DNA of 12,508 nt from Pelotomaculum sp. UBA5255. Lineage in GTDB: Bacteria > Bacillota > Desulfotomaculia > Desulfotomaculales > Pelotomaculaceae. Location of the stretch: the NCBI GenBank assembly GCA_002408725.1, contig DHTR01000028.1:10468-22975 (forward strand). Reading direction: 5' to 3'. The translations under genes and the position numbers were made by a program. Positions 6,366-11,773 of this stretch are shown here, in pieces; position 1 is the first letter of the stretch, and the number at the start of each line of letters is the position of its first letter. The notes beneath the pieces were generated by a model. The model worked only from the letters and a program-made list of their open reading frames with translations, did not search any database and had not been told where the DNA came from.

Positions 6366-7062
6366 AATAAAGGGTATTGACGTATGCTACAAGGATGTTC
6401 AAGTGTTGTGGAACGTTTCTTTTGAGGTGCATCAGGGGGAATTGGTGGTTCTGCTTGGCGCTAACGGCTCGGGCAAGACGACGACGTTGAACGCCATTTC
6501 GGGCCTGCTTCCGGTCACCAAGGGATCCATCGAATTCCAGGGAAAGGATATCTCCAAGCTACCCGGCTACAAAATCGCGGAACTTGGCATCGTCCATGTG
6601 CCGGAAGGCAGACGCCTTTTCCCGGAAATGAGCGTGCGGGAGAATCTTGAAATGGGTTCATTGTTTCCCGAGGCAAAAGCTAAAAGAAAAGAATCCATGC
6701 ATAAAATCTTTGAGCTTTTCCCAGTCCTGGAGGAAAGGCAGAATCAGGAGGCCGGCACGCTAAGTGGGGGGCAGCAGCAAATGCTTGCCCTGGGCAGGGG
6801 GTTGATGGCGCTGCCGAAGCTTTTAATCCTAGATGAGCCCTCACTGGGCCTGGCCCCGGTGCTGGTCAAGCAGATTTTTGAAAAAACGAAAGATATTAAC
6901 GACCAGGGTGTAACCATTTTGCTGGTGGAGCAGAACGTTGTGCAGACTTTAAACCTGTGCCACCGCGCCTATGTACTGGAAAACGGCAGCGTTATCCTGC
7001 AGGGAAGCGGCAAAGAGTTGCTCAGCGACGAGCACATCAAGGAAGCATACCTGGGGATCTAA
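6358..7062 (+). CDS. livF: Branched-chain amino acid type ABC ATPase LivF
   Basis: Second ATPase of the importer and the last gene of the operon. ATG 6358 overlaps the end of livG (TAA 6363-6365), with TAGGTGA a few nt upstream; a GTG at 6349 is the alternative. The protein has 234 aa, typical of LivF. Walker A is GANGSGKT (34-41), the conserved LivF stretch VHVPEGRRLFPEMSVRENL is present, the signature is LSGGQQQ (135-141), and Walker B is LLILDE (155-160) followed by PSLGLAP. The switch position reads VEQN, with Gln in place of His, which is the family norm for LivF. It has a full consensus signature, unlike its partner LivG. Confidence 0.95.
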   Translation: MLKIKGIDVCYKDVQVLWNVSFEVHQGELVVLLGANGSGKTTTLNAISGLLPVTKGSIEFQGKDISKLPGYKIAELGIVHVPEGRRLFPEMSVRENLEMGSLFPEAKAKRKESMHKIFELFPVLEERQNQEAGTLSGGQQQMLALGRGLMALPKLLILDEPSLGLAPVLVKQIFEKTKDINDQGVTILLVEQNVVQTLNLCHRAYVLENGSVILQGSGKELLSDEHIKEAYLGI

Positions 7063-7113
7063 AACGATGTAAGTCGAAAAATCTAATTCATTGTTTAAAA
7101 GCAAACCTATACC

Positions 7114-7140
7114 GCGCCTGGTCAACAGGCGCCTTTTTTT
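7114..7140 (+). terminator. Rho-independent terminator of the liv operon
   Basis: A perfect 7-bp GC stem, gcgcctg / caggcgc, with a 5-nt loop (gtcaa), followed by C and seven T. It lies 51 nt after the livF stop in the correct orientation. There is no A-run upstream of the stem, so it works in one direction only. Confidence 0.93.
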
Positions 7141-7362
7141 GTACGTCTGCGCTCCGGGAGCCCGGGTTTTCATAAAGATCGAGCAGCCGACACCTTAAAA
7201 AGCTTGAGTTTGACAGCAATCCCGGAAAGCACCTGCATTATTGAATTTATCGCGATTTCGGCCCCCCCCGTCCATAAATTGGAAGCATGCTCAGCCCTAC
7301 AGTCACAAGGGATAGGTAATTCTTGCTGTTAAAGTTGGGTAAAAGCTTGACGGGCTTATGGC
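7141..7362. other. Spacer between liv operon and uspA
   Basis: No gene is seen. The spacer contains a C8 run at 7262-7269 and a small inverted repeat, ccgggagcccgg, at about 7154-7165, whose 2-nt loop is too tight for a good terminator. No clear terminator for the minus-strand uspA is visible. Confidence 0.5.
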
Positions 7363-7800
7363 TTATCTTACGACCAGGACGGGGCATTTGGCGTGGCGGC
7401 AAACCCTGTTGCTCACACTGCCCATCAAGTACCCTTTAATCTGGCCGAGGCCGCGGCTGCCCATAATGAGCAGGTCGCACCTGTCGCTGTCAACCTTTTT
7501 ACAGATCTCTTCGGCCGGGTGTCCCAAAGTGATGCCGGTGGAGATACCGACACCATGCACTGCCAATTTTGCTTCTGTTTGGCTCAAGATTTCCCGGCCC
7601 TGCTTGAAAAATTCATCGACCAGTTCCTGGTGGATGTTTCCTACGCGGTCGGGGGACATGTTGTCGAAGGACGGCAGGGGAGGGACCACGTGGAAGAGCA
7701 TCAGTTCCGCCCCCATTTTTGATGCCAGCTCGGCGCCGTGCAGGGCTGCTTTGGTTGAGAGTTCGGAGCCGTCAATGGCCACCAGAATCTTTTTGTACAT
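7363..7800 (-). CDS. Universal stress protein, UspA family
   Basis: Small cytoplasmic nucleotide-binding protein of the UspA fold, 145 aa, the normal single-domain length. The N-terminal strand MYKKILVAIDGSELS is typical. The ATP-binding motif G-x2-G-x9-G-S/T is complete as MGSRGLGQIKGYLMGSVS (Gly114, Gly117, Gly127, Ser128), and the C-terminus is the usual CPVLVVR. This predicts an ATP-binding member and not the UspA type that fails to bind. The start is ATG 7800; AAGGAG lies upstream with a spacing of about 12 nt, on the long side. It stands alone between two plus-strand units. No substrate or partner can be read from the sequence. Confidence 0.93.
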   Translation of the reverse strand: MYKKILVAIDGSELSTKAALHGAELASKMGAELMLFHVVPPLPSFDNMSPDRVGNIHQELVDEFFKQGREILSQTEAKLAVHGVGISTGITLGHPAEEICKKVDSDRCDLLIMGSRGLGQIKGYLMGSVSNRVCRHAKCPVLVVR

Positions 7801-7895
7801 GTGTATTTTCCACTCCTTTATTGGTAATGGTCCTTTTTCAGAAGGATTTAATTAAATAGATTTCTTGATTATTACGACTTTTCCCTTTTACGATT

Positions 7896-7906
7896 AGGAC
7901 ATTTGT
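7896..7906. repeat. 11-bp direct repeat, left copy (AGGACATTTGT)
   Basis: Identical to 8790-8800. The two copies bracket the AT-rich pair of genes, as a target duplication or att-like repeat would. Eleven bases over about 900 nt could occur by chance. Confidence 0.35.
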
Positions 7907-8013
7907 TCCGCTAGAATCTTTACCGGCGCATCATTCCTTGCTTTGTCGGGCATGTCCGCCTTGAAGCGCTTTTTTCTTAATACCAATGACCGTACCACGG
8001 GGGGGATTATAAT

Positions 8014-8235
8014 ATGTTTGGGCATACTTTTCGAACAGGCTCTTTTAGACAAGTAGGAACTTCTTTTGGTATGGGTTATTCTGAGGCTGTTAAAAAAGAA
8101 ATATTAGCAGTTGGTAAATATGGAAAAATAACTGGAAAAGTAGTAATACCTGGTATTAACGTGATTTTAATTACTCAAGACGTTCATACATTTGGAACAG
8201 GTTTTTGGGATGGTTGGTGCTCATATGATGAATAA
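8014..8235 (+). CDS. Unrecognised 73-aa glycine-rich protein
   Basis: I do not recognise this protein. ATG 8014 follows a run of seven G (7999-8005) at 8 nt, a usable ribosome binding site, and an in-frame stop lies upstream at 7987. The product has 12 Gly in 73 residues. Its N-terminus is polar and aromatic (MFGHTFRTGSFRQVGTSFG), a central basic part reads KYGKITGKVVIP, a short hydrophobic stretch is INVILIT, and the C-terminus is FGTGFWDGWCSYDE with Trp65, Trp68 and a single Cys69. There is no signal peptide. Its end overlaps the start of the membrane-protein gene (ATGATGAATAA), which argues that it is translated. Codon use is AT-rich, unlike its neighbours. A small secreted or toxic peptide paired with a membrane partner is possible, but that is speculation. 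Confidence 0.6.
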   Translation: MFGHTFRTGSFRQVGTSFGMGYSEAVKKEILAVGKYGKITGKVVIPGINVILITQDVHTFGTGFWDGWCSYDE

Positions 8236-8842
8236 AAAAAGAAAGATTTCACCGTTATGCTTTATCCTAATAGGTCTGGCTTTTTCAGCATTAGCTGGAA
8301 TGATTGAATGGCAATTATTTTTGGATAAGCCTATAAAATATCGTGAAATGATGCTTTGGAAATATACAATAATACTCTATGGTTTCATAATGGTTTATTC
8401 GTTTTATTATTTTTCAGAAGAATATCTTCCTATTTTTCTGAATTTGATTAAATGGGTAGGTTTAAATTTCTTTTTATCAATACCTTATTATATTATAATA
8501 GTTTTAACAGGAACCGTTTTAATGAATGATGTTTTATCAATCTTGCCCGCACAAATATTATTTTTAGCAACAATTTTTATCTATCATGTTGCAACTGAAT
8601 TTGACCCGGAATTACACGATAAAACAACTAAATTTATGATAAAGGGCATTCTTTTAACATCTATAGTAAGTTTTAGCGCAGGTTTTCTAAGAATACCAAA
8701 AGTAATAGGCTTAACTCTGAGTACCCTGACGGCACTGGGTTATACTCTATTGTTGTTAAGGCGAGCCAAGAAAAAGATGGACTCAAATAAGGACATTTGT
8801 CCTCCCAAAACGGGGTTAGACAATACCCTGAAGCTCCTGTAA
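8225..8842 (+). CDS. Unrecognised integral membrane protein, 205 aa, AT-rich
   Basis: I do not recognise this family. The likely start is ATG 8225 (or 8228), overlapping the stop of the upstream 73-aa gene by 11 (or 8) nt. No independent strong ribosome binding site is seen, so translation probably depends on coupling. About six hydrophobic segments are visible: near 11-28, 44-64, 70-98, 103-122, 138-155 and 158-178. A basic end follows (LRRAKKKMDSNKD). The N-terminus MMNKKRK is positively charged and thus cytoplasmic. A conserved-looking loop reads HVATEFDPELHDKTTKF. G+C is about 28% in the stretch 8341-8400, far below the liv genes. The last 20 residues fall where the composition returns to host-like. 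It may be an immunity, transport or anchoring partner of the small protein. Confidence 0.7.
   Translation: MMNKKRKISPLCFILIGLAFSALAGMIEWQLFLDKPIKYREMMLWKYTIILYGFIMVYSFYYFSEEYLPIFLNLIKWVGLNFFLSIPYYIIIVLTGTVLMNDVLSILPAQILFLATIFIYHVATEFDPELHDKTTKFMIKGILLTSIVSFSAGFLRIPKVIGLTLSTLTALGYTLLLLRRAKKKMDSNKDICPPKTGLDNTLKLL
8790..8803. repeat. Palindrome AGGACA-tt-TGTCCT; right copy of the 11-bp repeat
   Basis: Two 6-bp arms around a 2-nt centre. Its first 11 bases repeat 7896-7906 exactly. It sits inside the C-terminal codons of the membrane-protein gene, at the point where AT-rich DNA gives way to host-like DNA. Confidence 0.4.
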
Positions 8843-8889
8843 GCTATAATTGGCAAATGGGAGAAAACAGAAAAGAGGAGGACAAACCC

Positions 8890-9300
8890 ATGGAAAATGC
8901 TGTACAAGAACGAATCCAGGCGAAAACAAGAGACAGTCAGTTATTCGAAATATTTGTTAACCATTTTGAGTTTTCTCCCAAGACAGCTGAAGCTGCCATC
9001 CATACAGTCAAAGAGATTTACGAACTGCATCGCTTTGACCCTGATCGAATGCATGAAATTGGCCAGGTAATTCGACCGGTTATTTCCCTAAAAGCAAAGC
9101 ACGGACCCCGGCTCCGTAAACTGCCTAAAGCAGTAGTAAGGCTCACCGTTGATACTGGTGTGTCTCAAAGAGTAAAAAAGAAATCTTCGGGAAAAAATCG
9201 GGACATCTTCCATTTGAGCATATTCCGGGCGAAGCCCAGGCTGATTTTGGGGACGCCGAATATTACGAAAACGGCCGGCTCTATGGCGGCAAGTATTTAA
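8890..9300 (+). pseudogene. DUF1670-like N-terminus fused to IS21 istA debris
   Basis: ATG 8890 has an excellent AGGAGG 8 nt upstream. Residues 1 to about 88 (QLFEIFVNHFEFSPKTAEAA, then GQVIRPVISLKAKHGPRLRK and VVRLTVDTG) resemble, from memory, the N-terminal half of DUF1670 proteins of clostridial anaerobes. The expected helical C-terminal half is absent. From about Val91 the text becomes IS21 transposase (SQRVKK), and after 9180 the transposase continues in the -1 frame while this frame runs on as nonsense to 9300. I read it as a deletion chimera of two dead genes. The DUF1670 assignment is moderate; the IstA assignment is strong. A short protein may still be made from the intact start. Confidence 0.6.
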
Positions 9301-9365
9301 ATCTATCCTTTCCACATAGTAATAAAGGCTACTTTCAGTTGTTCAGGGGAGAAAATATGGAATGT
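9157..9365 (+). mobile_element. istA: IS21-family IstA transposase fragment
   Basis: Moving from the frame of the upstream gene to the -1 frame at 9180 gives VSQRVKKEIFGKKSG, FEHIPGEAQADFGDAEYY, then GGKYLNLSFPHSNKGYFQLF and RGENMEC. This is the region around the first catalytic aspartate of the IS21 DDE core (GEAQADFG). About 70 residues remain. The N-terminal helix-turn-helix, the rest of the core and istB are absent. The similarity stops at 9365, though the frame stays open to 9479 with unrelated sequence. It is a dead remnant marking past insertion and deletion. Confidence 0.8.
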
Positions 9366-9414
9366 AAAATGACGGAGTTTACGTGCTCCTCCATTGGAAT
9401 CTGCAGGGGTAATC

Positions 9415-9446
9415 GGGACGGCTATAAGTCGTCCCAATATTTTTTT
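9415..9446 (+). terminator. Rho-independent terminator
   Basis: A 9-bp stem, gggacggct / agtcgtccc (one G-U pair), with an ATA loop, then AATA and seven T. It lies after the istA debris and before the tetR promoter, and so isolates tetR from transcription arriving from the left. Confidence 0.85.
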
Positions 9447-9525
9447 GCTACCTTTGCGGAGAACAAAATAATCAATTAACTTTCATAAGATTATGCCGGC
9501 ACATATTCCTTGCATGATCCTTTTA

Positions 9526-9554
9526 TTGACTTAATACTTAAAGAGCAATAAAAT
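9526..9554 (+). promoter_or_regulatory. Sigma-A type promoter of tetR
   Basis: TTGACT (9526-9531), a 17-nt spacer, and TAAAAT (9549-9554). Transcription would start near 9561. This is the best promoter match in the window. Confidence 0.8.
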
Positions 9555-9568
9555 AGTTTGTAATAAAG

Positions 9569-9582
9569 TGAATTGCGATTCA
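9569..9582. promoter_or_regulatory. Operator candidate TGAAT-tgcg-ATTCA
   Basis: An inverted repeat with 5-bp arms placed a few bases after the predicted start of transcription, upstream of the tetR ribosome binding site. The location fits autorepression, which is usual for TetR regulators. The arms are short, so this is a candidate only. Confidence 0.45.
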
Positions 9583-9615
9583 TTTTATAAAAAACTTAGG
9601 AGGTGCCTGCAACCT

Positions 9616-10221
9616 TTGGCTTACCGGCAGACAAACAGAGTCAAAGAAAAACTCGATCTCAGAAAAAAGGAAATTATTAAGGCCGCCCGTGAAGTGTTCG
9701 CCGAAAACAGCTATCAGGGAACCTCAATTAAAGCGCTGGCAAAAAAAGCAAAAATAGCTACGGGAACTTTCTACCTTTATTTTTCCAACAAAGATGCCTT
9801 GATTAATATGATTGTCGATGAAATGTTCCAGGAACTTCTTAAATCTATAAAAAATGAACGAGCTAAATTCACCGACGGATTTGATAAGCTCAAGGCGTCT
9901 ATGGAAGCATGCATCAAGCTTTTTATAAAAGAGAAAAACATGGCTAAAATCCTGCTGGTTCAAGTACCCAGTGTAAACAATGCCTTTAATGCCAAGCTTG
10001 TTGAGATTGAAAACGAGCTGATCAAACTAACCAAAGAGGACCTGGATGAATTGAAAAGTCAGGGGCGACTGCCTGGAGAAGACACGCTGGTCAGCGCCAT
10101 GGCTTTTGTGGGGAGCTTCCACCAGGTGATTATCAACTGGCTGCGGGAGGGAAAACCGGAAAACCTGGAAGAGGCTTTTGAAACTTTGATGAAATATAAT
10201 ATCAGGGGATTGGGGAAGTAA
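9616..10221 (+). CDS. TetR-family transcriptional regulator
   Basis: DNA-binding repressor, 201 aa from TTG 9616, the normal TetR length. AGGAGGTG at 9598-9605 lies 10-12 nt upstream. The frame extends back to GTG 9568, but that start would put the ribosome binding site inside the gene and the operator over the start. Residues about 16-62 form the TetR_N domain: RKKEIIKAAREVFAENSYQG, then TSIKALAKKAKIATGTFYLYF as the helix-turn-helix, then SNKDALINMIVDEMF. The C-terminal ligand domain is helical and gives no clue to the effector. A 22-nt gap to the ABC ATPase implies one transcript, so it probably controls the transporter and itself. Confidence 0.92.
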   Translation: MAYRQTNRVKEKLDLRKKEIIKAAREVFAENSYQGTSIKALAKKAKIATGTFYLYFSNKDALINMIVDEMFQELLKSIKNERAKFTDGFDKLKASMEACIKLFIKEKNMAKILLVQVPSVNNAFNAKLVEIENELIKLTKEDLDELKSQGRLPGEDTLVSAMAFVGSFHQVIINWLREGKPENLEEAFETLMKYNIRGLGK

Positions 10222-10243
10222 GAAAAATTTCGGCAAGGATCTG

Positions 10244-11023
10244 ATGATAATGCAAGATTATTTTCTGTCAATAAAATCCTTAAAAGTTGATTATGAGCAA
10301 AAAGGAGAGCCGGTCACAGCGCTGGACGCTGTTAATTTCTCCCTGAACCAGGGCCAAAGAGGGGTTATTATAGGCCCTTCAGGCTGCGGCAAAAGTACTC
10401 TGATTTCCGTACTGGCAGGGCTGAATTCCCATTATTCCGGACAAGTATTGATCGGCGGCAAGCCCCCCGCAAGCGGTGGAGAAACAGCCCTGATTCTCCA
10501 GGATTTCGGACTCCTCCCCTGGAAGACAGTGTGGGATAATGTGATTTTGGGGTTGCGGCTCCGGAAAAAGAACACCGGGGAAATTAAAACGGCGGCAGAA
10601 ACGGTTCTAGAAAAACTGGGCCTTGGCTCCCTGGGGAAAAGATTTCCCGCCCAATTAAGCGGGGGGCAGAGGCAACGGGTAGCCATTGCCCGGGCTCTGG
10701 TGTTGGAGCCCAAGCTCTTATTAATGGACGAGCCTTTTTCTTCACTGGACGCCCTAACCCGGGAAGAGCTCCAGGATTTCCTCCTGGAAATCTGGGAAGA
10801 AACAAAGCTCACCATTTTATTGATCACCCACAATATTGAAGAAGCTGTTTTACTGGGACAAAAGATCTTGATCATGTCTCCCTGTCCCGGGCAGATCCAA
10901 CAGGAAGTAGAAAACAGTTTAGCAGGGGCTTCCCACCTGAGGGGAGAGGTGCAGTTCCTGGAAATGTGCAGTTTCCTCCGATCATTTTTGCGCGGGAGGG
11001 CTCATGATGCGGCAAGCGCTTAA
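10244..11023 (+). CDS. ABC transporter ATPase, nitrate/sulfonate/taurine (SsuB/TauB) type
   Basis: Cytoplasmic ATPase of a NitT/TauT-type importer, 259 aa. The start is ATG 10244 or ATG 10250, with AAGGA at 10235-10239. Walker A is GPSGCGKST (44-52), the Q-loop is LILQDFGLLPWKTVWDNV (Gln86, with the LLPW stretch typical of this family), the signature is LSGGQ (138-142), Walker B is LLLMDEPFSSLDA (158-170), and the switch His196 lies in THNIEEAV. All the ATPase motifs are intact. The last 30 residues are more variable, and the gene overlaps the permease by 20 nt. The substrate cannot be told from the ATPase: sulfonates, taurine, nitrate, thiamine precursors and aromatic acids are all known in this group. 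Confidence 0.92.
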   Translation: MIMQDYFLSIKSLKVDYEQKGEPVTALDAVNFSLNQGQRGVIIGPSGCGKSTLISVLAGLNSHYSGQVLIGGKPPASGGETALILQDFGLLPWKTVWDNVILGLRLRKKNTGEIKTAAETVLEKLGLGSLGKRFPAQLSGGQRQRVAIARALVLEPKLLLMDEPFSSLDALTREELQDFLLEIWEETKLTILLITHNIEEAVLLGQKILIMSPCPGQIQQEVENSLAGASHLRGEVQFLEMCSFLRSFLRGRAHDAASA

Positions 11024-11765
11024 AAAAAGCGGGGGAACGATTTCTCTCCTTTTTTCTGTCATTATTCTCCTGGCCGGCTGGTGGCTGCTCGCCCTGGTCT
11101 TAAATAGCCCGGCGGTCCCGCCCCCTTTGGGCGCGCTAAAATGCTTCCTGGCCAGCCTCCGGGGAGATCTTTCAATCCACCTGGGCGTCAGCCTTTACCG
11201 GGTTCTGGTAAGCCTCATGCTGGCTGCCGTGCTGGGCGTGCCTCTGGGCATTTTATTGGGTAAAAACCCGGACCTTGACGCCAGGATTTCGCCCATGATT
11301 TACCTGACCTATCCTGTGCCGAAAGTTGTCTTTATGCCTATCTTCCTGATCCTTCTGGGGATCGGGGATATTTCAAAAATCGTCTTAATTACATTAATCA
11401 TATTTTATCAAATCCTGGTTACGACCCGGGATGCTGCAAAAAACCTGGAAAAAGGGTACATTTCTTCCGTCCGGTCACTGGGGGGCGGCTCCCGGGATCT
11501 TTACCTGCACGTTTTTCTTCCCGGGTGCCTGCCGTCCATCCTGACATCACTGAGACTGGGGTTGGGTACAGCCATGGCAGTACTCTTTTTGGCGGAAACC
11601 TATGCCACCCAGGAAGGAATCGGTTTTTTTATCATGGATTCCCTGAGCCGGATGAATTATGAAGAGATGTTTGCCGGTATTATTGCCATGGGGCTGATGG
11701 GATTTTTCCTCTATATCATTCTGGATAAAACGGAAAAGTTGCTTTGCGGCTGGGTGCACTTATAG
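11004..11765 (+). CDS. ABC transporter permease, SsuC/TauC type
   Basis: Membrane subunit partnering the preceding ATPase, 253 aa (family about 250-270). ATG 11004 (or 11007) follows GGGAGG at 10994-10999 and lies inside the end of the ATPase gene, so the two are coupled. Residues about 14-33 are the first membrane helix (LLFSVIILLAGWWLLALVL). The BPD_transp_1 core begins near HLGVSLYRVLVSLMLAAVLG. The family mark PVPKVVFMPIFLILLGIG is present, and the EAA loop reads SSVRSLGGGSRDLYLHVFLP (154-173). About six helices are seen. No binding-protein gene follows: menA lies 8 nt away on the other strand. The binding protein is either elsewhere in the genome or outside the window. Confidence 0.9.
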   Translation: MMRQALKKSGGTISLLFSVIILLAGWWLLALVLNSPAVPPPLGALKCFLASLRGDLSIHLGVSLYRVLVSLMLAAVLGVPLGILLGKNPDLDARISPMIYLTYPVPKVVFMPIFLILLGIGDISKIVLITLIIFYQILVTTRDAAKNLEKGYISSVRSLGGGSRDLYLHVFLPGCLPSILTSLRLGLGTAMAVLFLAETYATQEGIGFFIMDSLSRMNYEEMFAGIIAMGLMGFFLYIILDKTEKLLCGWVHL

Positions 11766-11773
11766 GCTGCCTG

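Noticed and set aside
7149..7172. Second terminator after the liv operon (ccgggagcccgg then gtttt)
   Set aside because: The loop would be only 2 nt and the T-run is four bases; the terminator at 7114-7140 is sufficient.
7262..7269. Run of eight C as a phase-variation tract
   Set aside because: It lies in a spacer between convergent units, not in a promoter or gene, so slippage would have no evident effect.
7358..7855. Plus-strand open frame of 165 codons over uspA
   Set aside because: Shadow of uspA, whose ATP-binding motif and N-terminus are unmistakable.
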